The position numbers and the translations under genes are program-made. A model generated the notes under the pieces. The model saw only the letters and a program-made list of their open reading frames with translations. It was not told where the DNA came from and did no database searches. A stretch of 64,000 nucleotides of DNA, taken from NCBI RefSeq assembly GCF_049331405.1, contig NZ_CP186274.1, forward strand, positions 2,542,001-2,606,000, written 5' to 3'. The number at the start of each line of letters is the position of its first letter. The first letter of the stretch is position 1. The stretch is from PoT sp049331405 (GTDB lineage: Bacteria > Planctomycetota > Planctomycetia > Isosphaerales > Isosphaeraceae). Shown here in pieces: positions 41,200 to 50,193 of this stretch.

Positions 41200-42492
41200 T
41201 CAGTTGCTCGAGCTGCTCACCGTGGAAGGTTGGAGGTCGACGAGCACGCGCCGGATCGTGTGGTCGGCGACTTCGAGGATCGTGAACTCGACGCCGTATT
41301 GCCGGAACGAGGCCCCGCGCTCGGGCAGGCGGCCGAGCGCGTGGAAGGCCAGGCCCCCGAGCGTGAGGAAGTCCTCATCCGTCGGCAGGTGGAGGCGCAG
41401 CCGCTCGTTGAGGTGTTCGAGCGAGAGGGTCGCGTCGACCTCGTAGCGCCCGGGGCCTACCGGGATGATCACGTCGGCCGGCGTGGGCGGGTCGTGCTCG
41501 TCGTCGATCACGCCGACGAGCTGTTCCAGGAGATCCTCGAGGGTGATCAGCCCGGAGACGCCGCCGTACTCGTCGAGCACGATGGCGATCTGGGTCCGCT
41601 TCGAGCGGAACTCGTTCAGGAGCTCGAAGGCGTTCTTCGTCTCGGGGATGCAATACGCGGGGCGGACCAGCTTGCGCGGGACGACCGTGTCGGGATCCGA
41701 CGCCTCGGTCATCCTGGGGAAGAGGTCTTTGGCGTAGAGGATCCCGACGATGTCGTCGCGGTTCTCGCCGAAGATCGGGATCCGGCTCAGCCCCGTCTCG
41801 CTGAAAGTCGCCGCGGCCCCCCGGGAGGAGATCGACGAGGGCAACGAGACGATCGAGGACCTCGGCGTGATGATCTCGGAGATATCCTGGCGTGTCAGTT
41901 CGATCGCGTGCTGGAGCATCTGGCGAGCGGACTCGGGCAGGTCGGCCTCGAGGTCTTCGGCCTCGCCCCCTTCAGCTGGCACCTCGACCTCGACGCTGGC
42001 GGGCCTGGGCGAGACGTCGTAGGAGCGGGAAAGCTGTCGAGCCAGCCGTTCCACGAGCGTCCAGCCGAGCGTCAACGGCGTGGTCGCGGTTCGGAGCATC
42101 GGGCTGGCCGGCCAGAGCGTATAGATCACGTTCTCGGCGTAGATGCGCCCGCCGACGCCGGCCAGGACGTAACCAAGGGCCCCGATCATCAACGCGATGG
42201 CGATGATTGCCTCATTCGCGAGGTGTGGCGCCGTGCGATCGACCGTGACGCCCAGGAGCGCCGCCAGGGTGAGCCCGGTGACCACGGCAAGGGTCTCGGC
42301 GCTAAGCTCCGTGCGTACGTCCTGATGGGCGATTTCGTCCGCTCGGGCCTCATTCCCTCGGGCGAGGCAGAGGGCCTCCAGGCGGCTCCTCGAATAGGTT
42401 CGTAGCGCCTTGGCCAACATGACCGAAACGAGGTGCGCTGCCAGGACGAGGAGTCCCAGGATCAACGTCGCTCCCCAATTTAGAGCGGCCAC
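41200..42492 (-). CDS. CNNM/CorC-type membrane protein with paired CBS domains
   Basis: 430 residues. Three or four membrane helices occupy the first 150 residues. Two CBS domains then follow (ITPRSSIVSLPSS and FSETGLSRIPIFGENRDDIVG; IALDEYGG-type IAIVLDEYGGVSGLITLEDL), and a CorC_HlyC C-terminal domain starts with RYEVDATLSLEHLNE. Members are thought to be Mg2+ or Co2+ transporters regulated by nucleotides; the old name hemolysin is misleading. The GTG start overlaps the end of ybeY by 13 bases, so translation is coupled. Confidence 0.9.
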   Translation of the reverse strand: MAALNWGATLILGLLVLAAHLVSVMLAKALRTYSRSRLEALCLARGNEARADEIAHQDVRTELSAETLAVVTGLTLAALLGVTVDRTAPHLANEAIIAIALMIGALGYVLAGVGGRIYAENVIYTLWPASPMLRTATTPLTLGWTLVERLARQLSRSYDVSPRPASVEVEVPAEGGEAEDLEADLPESARQMLQHAIELTRQDISEIITPRSSIVSLPSSISSRGAAATFSETGLSRIPIFGENRDDIVGILYAKDLFPRMTEASDPDTVVPRKLVRPAYCIPETKNAFELLNEFRSKRTQIAIVLDEYGGVSGLITLEDLLEQLVGVIDDEHDPPTPADVIIPVGPGRYEVDATLSLEHLNERLRLHLPTDEDFLTLGGLAFHALGRLPERGASFRQYGVEFTILEVADHTIRRVLVDLQPSTVSSSSN

Positions 42493-43004
42493 CGCGTGCT
42501 CTCCCGTCCTGGAGTATCGGTCTCGGCGAGCCCGATGAGAGGAAACGTGTTGGTCAGACCTTCGCCCGCCAGGATCGCGTCTTCGCGACTGCGCATCGCT
42601 TCCCGGTCTTCGGCGGAATGGTCATCATAGCCACAAAGGTGGAGCAAACCATGGACCACATAAAGCGCAAGCTCGGCCCAGGGGTCAACCCCGGCTCGCT
42701 TTGCGGTCGTCGCCGCCATCTCGGTCGAGACGACGAGTTCCCCCGCGAGCACCGGCTCATCCGGGTCTGAAAGCGGGAATGTGATCACGTCCGTGGGCCA
42801 ATCATGCTCGAGGTGGCGACGATTGACCTCATGAATGGTCGCGTCATCGACCAGGGCCAGCGAAATCGAGGCCTGTTCGATCTTCTCGTGCCCGAGCGTG
42901 CGTCGGACGAGGCCGATGAGCGCCTCGCGATCGACGTCGAGGAAACGTTGATTGTCGCTGATCTCGACCTCGATGGCGCTCTCGGTAGTCGCCTTGTTGT
43001 CCAT
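42480..43004 (-). CDS. ybeY: endoribonuclease YbeY
   Basis: 174 residues; single-strand endoribonuclease in 16S rRNA 3' maturation and ribosome quality control. The zinc signature HGLLHLCGYDDH is present near the C-terminus. Start at 43004 forms TGATG with the preceding pgpH-like stop (one shared base), showing coupling; the frame to 43112 is not used. Its place after phoH and the HD gene is widely conserved. Confidence 0.95.
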   Translation of the reverse strand: MDNKATTESAIEVEISDNQRFLDVDREALIGLVRRTLGHEKIEQASISLALVDDATIHEVNRRHLEHDWPTDVITFPLSDPDEPVLAGELVVSTEMAATTAKRAGVDPWAELALYVVHGLLHLCGYDDHSAEDREAMRSREDAILAGEGLTNTFPLIGLAETDTPGRESTRWPL

Positions 43005-45244
43005 CACGCGGTCCGCTGCTCGGGATATTTGACTCGACCGTGGTAGATGCCGATCAACGACTTGATCAGGCTTTCTCGGATTTCGCCGATCTCGCGGAGC
43101 GTCAGCCCGCATTCGTCGAACTGGCCATCGCGTAAACGCTTCTCGATCAGGTCGCGGACGAGGCCCTCGATGCGGGCGGGGGTCGGCTCCGAGAGTGTCC
43201 GGCTGGCGCTCTCCACGGCGTCGGCCACCATCAGGATGCCCGCCTCCTTCGACTGGGGCTTGGGCCCCGGGTAGCGGAAGGCCCGCTCCTGGATCGCGGC
43301 CGCGTCGGGGTTGCCGTCATTCCGACGGTTCGCCTCGTGATAGAAATATTCGACTAGGGTCGTCCCGTGGTGCTGCTCGATCAGGTCGATGATCTGCTCG
43401 GGCAGGTGGTGCTGTCGGCCCAGGTCGACCCCGTCCTTCACGTGTCCGATGATGATGAGCGTGCTCATTGCTGGGGCGAGATTAGCGTGGCGGTTCGCGG
43501 CACCCGCGAGATTTTCCACGAAATAATGGGGCTTGAGCATCTTGCCGATGTCGTGGAAATAGGCCCCGATGCGAACCAAGACGGCATTGGCACCGATCCT
43601 CTCGGCCGCGCTTTCGGAGATCGCACCGACCGTGATCGAATGGTTGTGAGTGCCCGGGGCGCGTCGGACGAGCTCCTGGAGCAATGGGTGCGTGATGTCG
43701 CCGAGCTCGAGCAAACTAATGCCTGTCACGATGCCGAAGGCGTTTTCCACGAACGGCAAGCTGCCGCCCAGGAAGAATCCGGCCATCAGTCCCCAGCCGG
43801 CACGCCAGAGGCTGTCGCTCAGGATCAAGCTGAGCGGCTGATCCTGCCAGAGCCCCGTGGCCCAGGTGAGGAGGAAGTAGGCAACCGCAGCGGTCGCCCC
43901 GACCTTGATCAGCTTGGTTCGAGTGCGCACCTCGGTGAGCGTCAAGGCCCCGGCAGCCGTCCCTCCCATGAGGACGAGGAAATGGGCAATCCCCGTCCCA
44001 AGTGCAAACGTCGTGAGCAGGGACAGCGCGAAGGTGACCATCAGCGCGAAGTGCGGGTTGTAGGCGATGGCCAGGATCATCGTCGCGCTGGCGACCGGGA
44101 TGAGCTCGGCATCCCACGGCTGGAGCGAGACGAGGCGGACGAGCGCGATCGAGACCACGACGAGGCCGCAAAGGGCGGCGATCCGCTTGAGGTCGAAGGC
44201 GATCTGGGGTTCGTGGCGGACCACGTAGAAACCCGTGAGCGTAAAGAGGGCGGAGACGATCAAGATGATCGAGCCGGCCCGGCGCACCCGGTCGCCGACC
44301 GTGAGCAGGCGCTTGGCGGCATCGTTCTCGAGGCGGAGGAGGATGAGCTGCTCTTCCTCGATCTTCTGCCCCTGCTCGACGAGGACATCCCCCTGATGAT
44401 AGGTGTCGTAGACCTTGTTCACCTTCTCCCAGGCGATCTCACGCTGACGGCTTGTGTAATGCTCGTCGTAGGTGAGGGTCGGCGTCCCGGCGAGCTTTTC
44501 AGCGATCAACCGGAAGAGGGTGGTGCCGAGCTTCTCGGAGGTGAAGGCCTTGACGAACTCGCGGCTGACCGTCCCCTCGGGCTTGGCGACCCGTTCCGGC
44601 ACGACGCGCTCGCGGGTGACGTCATGGGCTTCCTCGGGGCTCTGGCCCAGGGTGCGGACCGAGAGGGTCCGGCTCGACTCCTCGTGGCGAGGTAGCGTGT
44701 CATAGCCGAGGACGCCGTCGCGGAGCAGGGGGGCGAACGCCTCCATGAGTTGGCGATGGACAGCCTCGCGCTCCTCCTGGGTCTCGGTTTCGGCCCGGAT
44801 CGTGTCGAAGGCTTCGGCGTTGAGCTTCCAGGTCGCTCGCAGGTTCCCGGGCAGGGAGTCGAGGGCGGGGGCCTTGGTAATCGCGACGATGAGGTCGTCG
44901 AGGCGCTCGGAGAGGTCGCGGAGGGGCGTGGGGTCGTTGATCATGGCCAGGGGGACCTGGTCGACCTCGGCCTGACGCTCGGAGTTGGTCTTCTTCTGAT
45001 TCTGGCGCTTGAATTCCGGCACGTTGACGCGGATCTCTCGATCCGGGCGCTGGCCGAGCCGGTAGGTGAAGGGGGGGCCGGACCCATGCACGATGGCGGC
45101 CGTGACCAGCACCGTGACACCGACGATAGCCAAGCGTGCCAGCCGGCTTCGCTGCCGGGCCTGACGACCTTGTTGGAGGGCGATCGGATTGGTGGGCCTC
45201 AGTTGGGCCCGGGTAAGTTTGGAACGACGTTTACCAAAGCTCAT
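43004..45244 (-). CDS. 7TM-HD family phosphodiesterase (PgpH-like)
   Basis: 746 residues. A 7TMR-HDED-type extracytoplasmic N-terminal domain follows a first helix (RLARLAIVGVTVLVTAAIV). Seven membrane helices lie between about 310 and 510, then a C-terminal HD domain with HNHS and HDIGKMLKPHYFVEN. The Firmicute homologue PgpH degrades cyclic di-AMP; the same substrate here is inference. The gene lies 111 bp after phoH, as in the B. subtilis phoH-yqfF order. Ends overlapping ybeY. Confidence 0.93.
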   Translation of the reverse strand: MSFGKRRSKLTRAQLRPTNPIALQQGRQARQRSRLARLAIVGVTVLVTAAIVHGSGPPFTYRLGQRPDREIRVNVPEFKRQNQKKTNSERQAEVDQVPLAMINDPTPLRDLSERLDDLIVAITKAPALDSLPGNLRATWKLNAEAFDTIRAETETQEEREAVHRQLMEAFAPLLRDGVLGYDTLPRHEESSRTLSVRTLGQSPEEAHDVTRERVVPERVAKPEGTVSREFVKAFTSEKLGTTLFRLIAEKLAGTPTLTYDEHYTSRQREIAWEKVNKVYDTYHQGDVLVEQGQKIEEEQLILLRLENDAAKRLLTVGDRVRRAGSIILIVSALFTLTGFYVVRHEPQIAFDLKRIAALCGLVVVSIALVRLVSLQPWDAELIPVASATMILAIAYNPHFALMVTFALSLLTTFALGTGIAHFLVLMGGTAAGALTLTEVRTRTKLIKVGATAAVAYFLLTWATGLWQDQPLSLILSDSLWRAGWGLMAGFFLGGSLPFVENAFGIVTGISLLELGDITHPLLQELVRRAPGTHNHSITVGAISESAAERIGANAVLVRIGAYFHDIGKMLKPHYFVENLAGAANRHANLAPAMSTLIIIGHVKDGVDLGRQHHLPEQIIDLIEQHHGTTLVEYFYHEANRRNDGNPDAAAIQERAFRYPGPKPQSKEAGILMVADAVESASRTLSEPTPARIEGLVRDLIEKRLRDGQFDECGLTLREIGEIRESLIKSLIGIYHGRVKYPEQRTA

Positions 45245-45355
45245 GGATGCATCTCAGGCATGCGTGGTCAACAGGGTCGATCCCCGTCCCACGCCGGGAT
45301 GCACCGGGCCGACTCCGGCTCGGCTCCGGCGAGGTGATTCCCCCCTCGCCCCGCC

Positions 45356-46372
45356 TCATCCCGAGGCGGAAGGTCCGGCCTTGGGAGACGGATCGGGCGC
45401 GACGACGCTCGTCATGCCAAGGTCCGGATCCTTGACCGGCTCACTGTTTTCGTAAGCGTTGACGATGGCCTGGACCAGCGGGTGCCTCACGATATCCTTC
45501 TGATCGAGCCAGACGATCCCGACGCCCGGGACGTCGCGGAGTCGCTCGACCGCGTCGGCCAGGCCACTCTGCGTGGCCGGCGGCAGGTCGACCTGCGTCA
45601 CGTCGCCCGTCACCACGATCCGGGCATTCTGCCCCATGCGCGTCAGGAACATCTTCATCTGCGGCACGGTGGCGTTCTGCCCCTCGTCGAGGATGATCAC
45701 GGCGTCGTTCAAGGTCCGCCCACGCATGTAGGCGAGCGGAGCGATCTCGATCAGGTCGTTGCCCATGTAGCGACGGATCTGGTTGTAATCCATCAAATCA
45801 TGCAAGGCATCGAGAAGCGGGCGTAGATAAGGATTGATTTTGGCTTCGAGGTCGCCGGGAAGGAAGCCCAGATGCTCCCCGGCCTCGACGGCTGGGCGGA
45901 CGAGGACGATCTTCTTGATCTTGCCCCGGCGGATCTCCGAGACGGCCATGGCGACGGCAAGATAGGTCTTGCCCGTGCCGGCAGGGCCCACGCAGAAGAC
46001 CAGTTCATGCTCGCGCAAGGCCCTGAGGTAACGGGCCTGGCCGTCGGTGCGGGGCCTGACCAGGCGGCTCCCTTCGCGGATTTCGACGTTCTCTAACCGG
46101 TCGGGGTCGTTCGAGCGTTGCATCGACTCGATGAGGTCGGCGACCTCTTCGGAGGAGATGACGCGTTTCTTGCGGTGACGAGCCCGGAGTTCCTCGAAGA
46201 CCAGGCGAGCCTGTTCGACTCGGTCTTGTTCCCCTTCGACGCGGACCTCGCCATGGCGGGCGAGCACCTTGACGCCCAGCGAGTCGCGAATCTGCCGGAG
46301 GAATTGGTCGCGACTGCCGAAGACAGCCAGTTCTTCGTCCTGACCCTCGAGACTGATCGTAGCTTCCGACAT
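45356..46372 (-). CDS. phoH: PhoH-family ATPase
   Basis: 338 residues. A KH-like N-terminal part (GVKVLARHGEVRVEGEQD) precedes the P-loop ATPase core: Walker A GPAGTGKT, VLVRPAVEAGEHLGFLPGD and Walker B IILDEGQNAT (usually DEAQN). The family is linked to RNA metabolism and ribosome maturation together with YbeY. The ATG at 46372 has AGGCGAGG upstream. First gene of the run phoH-pgpH-ybeY-CBS-recO-bamD-lptE. Confidence 0.94.
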   Translation of the reverse strand: MSEATISLEGQDEELAVFGSRDQFLRQIRDSLGVKVLARHGEVRVEGEQDRVEQARLVFEELRARHRKKRVISSEEVADLIESMQRSNDPDRLENVEIREGSRLVRPRTDGQARYLRALREHELVFCVGPAGTGKTYLAVAMAVSEIRRGKIKKIVLVRPAVEAGEHLGFLPGDLEAKINPYLRPLLDALHDLMDYNQIRRYMGNDLIEIAPLAYMRGRTLNDAVIILDEGQNATVPQMKMFLTRMGQNARIVVTGDVTQVDLPPATQSGLADAVERLRDVPGVGIVWLDQKDIVRHPLVQAIVNAYENSEPVKDPDLGMTSVVAPDPSPKAGPSASG

Positions 46373-46464
46373 GCCTCGCCTTTCGCCGACCTGAACCCTG
46401 ACGGCCCGGTGATTCACATCCGTGAGACTGAGCAGAGCACCGAGTCGTCGGCCGGCAAGTTACT

Positions 46465-46494
46465 ATTATGGAGCAGCGTGGCCGAAAAAGGCAA
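46465..46494 (-). promoter_or_regulatory. candidate promoter of the phoH run
   Basis: On the minus strand: TTGCCT (46489-46494), 18-bp spacer, CATAAT (46465-46470). About 95 bp before the phoH ATG, in a 307-bp gap (46373-46679) that otherwise shows nothing. Confidence 0.45.
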
Positions 46495-46679
46495 TGTCCT
46501 CTCGCCTGACGAATCCACACACTGATCCGCAAATCCCACACCAATCCTTCATGGGGTTAGGGCCGACGGGTGCATCGGGCCTCGTCCCACACCGAAGAAT
46601 TGAAGACACGTTCGCCGGGCGCAAGGTTCTCATCACGTCGAGGACGCCGGCTGAGGTCACATCACGACCGAGGCGAGAC

Positions 46680-47594
46680 TCAGGGGCCGAAGGCCAGCCA
46701 GTAGGTGAAGGCGACTGGGGCGGCGAAAAGTAAGGAGTCGAGCACGTCGAGGACCCCGCCGAACCCGGGGACGGCGGAGGACGCATCCTTCTGGGCGCAA
46801 TCCCGCTTGATCATCGACTCCATGAGGTCGCCGAGTTGGGCGGCCGTGCTCACGAGGAAGCCGAAGCCCGCCGCGGCCTGCCAGCTCAAGGTGGGGACCT
46901 GCAAAAGGTAGCGCGCAACCGCGGCGACGATCAGCGAGGCCCCGATCCCGGCGAAGAGTCCGCCGATCGCCCCCTCGATCGTCTTATTCGGGCTGATCTC
47001 GGGCCAGAGCTTGTGCCGACCCGCGATGCGGCCCACCGTGTAGGCGCCTGTGTCCGTCCCCTTGGCCGTGGCGATCATATAGGCGAGCGGGATGATCCCG
47101 TGATACTGGCCGTCGAACCAGCGCATCTGGATGATGAAGCTGCCGAGAATCCCCACATACGACACCGACAGGATGCTCCCCGCGATCGACGTCATCGTGC
47201 TGCCCGGCTTGCGGAACTGGACGCTCTGGATCAGAAATGCACCCATGATCACTCCTGCGTACGTAAGCAGCGGCCAGCCGATCGCGTTGATGGGCGTGAG
47301 CGGGTCGAACGTCAGCGGGGCGGGGAGTCGCGCGGGGTGGGTGAGTTGATGGGCGAGGTGAGGGGCCCAGTTCGCGATGATCAGGGCCATGATCCCGCCG
47401 AAGACCGTGTTCCCCGACGACCGCATCTCCGAGTTCGCCAGGAGCGCCACGAGCTCGAGCGAGGCGAGCCCGAGCGCGACGATCGCCAGCAGGAACCAGG
47501 CGGGATACCAGGGGAAGAACCACTCGTCGACGCAAAGGATGAAGAGGATCGCCCCGACCATGGTGAGGCCGATCGTCAGACGAGTGCTAAGCAT
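46680..47594 (-). CDS. cdsA: phosphatidate cytidylyltransferase
   Basis: Makes CDP-diacylglycerol from phosphatidate and CTP. 304 residues with about eight membrane helices. The C-terminal signature is readable: SMIKRDCAQKDASSAVPGFGG then DVLDSL; the usual His of PGHGG is Phe here. The KR, KD and D residues for metal and CTP are kept, so activity is likely. Just downstream of uppS, the usual uppS-cdsA pairing. Confidence 0.92.
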   Translation of the reverse strand: MLSTRLTIGLTMVGAILFILCVDEWFFPWYPAWFLLAIVALGLASLELVALLANSEMRSSGNTVFGGIMALIIANWAPHLAHQLTHPARLPAPLTFDPLTPINAIGWPLLTYAGVIMGAFLIQSVQFRKPGSTMTSIAGSILSVSYVGILGSFIIQMRWFDGQYHGIIPLAYMIATAKGTDTGAYTVGRIAGRHKLWPEISPNKTIEGAIGGLFAGIGASLIVAAVARYLLQVPTLSWQAAAGFGFLVSTAAQLGDLMESMIKRDCAQKDASSAVPGFGGVLDVLDSLLFAAPVAFTYWLAFGP

Positions 47595-47763
47595 GGTGGA
47601 GTGGCTCTTGGACGGAGGGGGACGCGTAATTGATGGTCGAGGCGGTTCGGCTCTGCGTCGAGGTCGTGTACATCTCCGGCGACCCGTCCATCAGACAGAC
47701 AGCCTGCCTGACCGGCCGCCACTCGTTCGACATCCGAAGTCGTCCGCCAGTCGTCTTCGAGAC

Positions 47764-48561
47764 TCAGTCGGACTGGGCCGTCAGCGAGGTCGCGGCGGCG
47801 GGCAGCCCTCCGAACTTGCGCTCTCGAGCCGCGAACGCCTGGCACCCCGCGAGCAGGTCGTCCCCCCGGAAGTCGGGCCAGAGGACGTCCGTCACCCAGA
47901 TCTCGGAGTAGGAGACCTGCCAGAGGAGGAAGTTACTCAGTCTCATTTCGCTGGCGGTGCGGATCAAGAGGTCGGGATCCGACTGCCCGGCGGTCGACAG
48001 GTAAGAGGCGAAGAGGCTCTCGTCGACCGAGTCCGGCTGGACGACACCCGAGCGCACGTCCTCGGCAAGCTTGCGGGCGGCGTCGGCGATCTCCGTCCGG
48101 CCGCCATAATTGACGGCGAGGCAAAGGCACATCCCGGTGTTCCGGGACGTCTCGGCGGCCGTGCGATCGAACTCCTCGAGCACGTCCGGCGGCAGCCCCT
48201 CGCGCCGGCCGATCATGGTGAGGCGGACGTTCTGCTCCATGAGCTCCTGGCGTTCCACCACGAGGAAGTGGCGGAAGAGGCGGAGCAGGAACTTGAGCTC
48301 GCGCGGGGGCCGCTTCCAGTTCTCGACCGAGAGGCAGTAGAGCGTCAGTTGCTCGAGGCCGAGCCGGCAGCCTTCCTCGACCACCGCGCGGACGCTCTGG
48401 ATCCCGCGACGATGGCCCACGATCCGGGGGAACCCTCGGTTCTGGGCCCAGCGGCCGTTCCCGTCCATGATGATGGCGACGTGCCTGGGCAGTTGCTCGG
48501 CCTTCAAACCGAGCGCAGCGATCCTCGCGCGACCTTCTTCGGTGATGGAGGCGTTCGTCAT
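47764..48561 (-). CDS. uppS: isoprenyl (undecaprenyl) diphosphate synthase
   Basis: Cis-prenyltransferase that makes the C55 lipid carrier for envelope glycans. 265 residues with IMDGNGRWA (Asp33 binds Mg2+), GHRRG, the FSxEN-like CLSVENW and the late RTASEMRLSNFLLWQ. That last motif is normally RTSGE; the Glu and Arg remain. Followed by cdsA 169 bp downstream. Confidence 0.94.
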   Translation of the reverse strand: MTNASITEEGRARIAALGLKAEQLPRHVAIIMDGNGRWAQNRGFPRIVGHRRGIQSVRAVVEEGCRLGLEQLTLYCLSVENWKRPPRELKFLLRLFRHFLVVERQELMEQNVRLTMIGRREGLPPDVLEEFDRTAAETSRNTGMCLCLAVNYGGRTEIADAARKLAEDVRSGVVQPDSVDESLFASYLSTAGQSDPDLLIRTASEMRLSNFLLWQVSYSEIWVTDVLWPDFRGDDLLAGCQAFAARERKFGGLPAAATSLTAQSD

Positions 48562-48626
48562 GGGCTCTCTGTCTATCCGTCGAAGAGGATTGGGCGGGGA
48601 ATCGCCACACTTCGGGAAGGATCAGG

Positions 48627-49931
48627 TCACTTGCCGTCGCCTTCCTTCAGCACGATCGTCTGGCTCCGTTCCGGGCCGACGGAGACGATCGAGACCGGCA
48701 CGCCGATCTGCTTGCCGAGGAACTTGACGTAGTTGCGGGCCGCTTCGGGCAAGTCCGACCACGAGCGGACGCCCGTCAGGTCGTCGTCCCAGCCGGGCAT
48801 CGTCTCGAAGACCGGGCGGCAGCGCTCGAGGTTGGCGAGCTGGCCCGGCATGTCGTTGACGGCCTTGCCGTTCTCGTCCTCGTAGGCGACGGCCACGCGG
48901 ACTTCTTTCAGGCCGCTGAGGACATCGAGCAGCATCACGGCGATCTCGGTCGAGCCGCTGACCCTGGCCGAGTAACGCGCCGCGACGGAGTCGAACCAGC
49001 CGCAACGGCGAGGACGCCCGGTCACGGTGCCGTACTCGCGGCCGATCCGCCGGATCCGCTCGCCGATTTCGTCATGCAGCTCGGTCGGGAAGGGCCCCCC
49101 GCCGACGCGAGTCGTGTAGGCCTTGACGATCCCGATCCAGCGGTCGATGTGGCGTGTCGGGATGCCCGAGCCGGCCGCGATCCCCGCCGCGCTGCTGTTC
49201 GAGCTGGTCACGTATGGATAGCTGCCGTGGTCGATGTCGAGGAGCGACCCCTGGGCCCCCTCGAAAAGCAGCCTTCGGTTGCTCTGGACCGCGTTGTGCA
49301 GCCAGCTCGTCGCGTCGCAGACATAAGGACGGAGCCGCTCGGCGTAGTCGAGATACTCATCCGCGACTGCATTCGCGTCCAACGGCTCGAAGTCGGGGAG
49401 CATCGCGGTGAGCAGGCGATTCTTGAACTCGACGATCCGCTCGAGGTGCTCGCGGAACTGGCGGGGATGGTAGAGGTCGCCGACCCTGACACCGTGGACC
49501 CGTCCCACCTTGTCGCGGTAGCAAGGCCCGATGCCGCGACGGGTCGTGCCGAGATGGTCCGCCGCCGAGGCCGACTCTTCCGTCAGACGTTCCTCGGCCA
49601 GGTGCCAGGGCATGATGACGTGGGCGCGGTCGCTGACGTGGAGCCGGTCGCCGAAGTCGACCCCTTGCTTCGACAGCGTCTCGACCTCGCGGAGCAGGGC
49701 GGGCGGATGAATGACCACGCCGTTGCCGATTACGCACGCGATGCCCGGCCGGAGGATCCCCGTAGGGATCAGCGAGAGCTTGTAGGTGATGGCGTCGACG
49801 ACGACCGTATGGCCGGCGTTCGCGCCCCCCTGGTATCGAACCACGGTGTCATGCTGGTCACAGAGCAAGTCGACGATTTTGCCCTTGGCCTCGTCTCCCC
49901 ATTGCAGTCCTACCACGCAAGTCGAAGCCAC
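48627..49931 (-). CDS. purA: adenylosuccinate synthetase
   Basis: GTP-dependent ligation of IMP and aspartate, first step to AMP. 434 residues with the P-loop-like QWGDEAKGKIVDLL (GDEGKGK in most bacteria), NAGHTVV, the GTTRRGIGP loop and TGRPRRCGWFD (IMP contact). GTG start with GGAG about 10 bases upstream and its own promoter. Lies between carA and uppS on the minus strand. Confidence 0.96.
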   Translation of the reverse strand: MASTCVVGLQWGDEAKGKIVDLLCDQHDTVVRYQGGANAGHTVVVDAITYKLSLIPTGILRPGIACVIGNGVVIHPPALLREVETLSKQGVDFGDRLHVSDRAHVIMPWHLAEERLTEESASAADHLGTTRRGIGPCYRDKVGRVHGVRVGDLYHPRQFREHLERIVEFKNRLLTAMLPDFEPLDANAVADEYLDYAERLRPYVCDATSWLHNAVQSNRRLLFEGAQGSLLDIDHGSYPYVTSSNSSAAGIAAGSGIPTRHIDRWIGIVKAYTTRVGGGPFPTELHDEIGERIRRIGREYGTVTGRPRRCGWFDSVAARYSARVSGSTEIAVMLLDVLSGLKEVRVAVAYEDENGKAVNDMPGQLANLERCRPVFETMPGWDDDLTGVRSWSDLPEAARNYVKFLGKQIGVPVSIVSVGPERSQTIVLKEGDGK

Positions 49932-49993
49932 GGCGAGTCATCTCCAGGTCCGGGAACACGGCCGCGCTGACGACCGCTTTGGATTGCAAACTC

Positions 49994-50022
49994 AAAGTAA
50001 CGAGCGATCAGGGCACCGTCAA
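49994..50022 (-). promoter_or_regulatory. promoter of purA
   Basis: On the minus strand: TTGACG (50017-50022), 17-bp spacer, TACTTT (49994-49999), with transcription expected near 49987, about 56 bases before the GTG. Confidence 0.5.
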
Positions 50023-50193
50023 TCAGCGTGAAAGCTGAGACCCTGGGAAAAATGTAGCGACAATCAACCTAATAAACTTTGGTTGATCACTTCGAATCGA
50101 ACCAACTTCACGGCGAGCAGAGTCGAGCAATGGAGCAAAAATAAGCCCGCTCCATCGCCAACGGCACGACCGACTTACGCCTCCGGACGGCTC

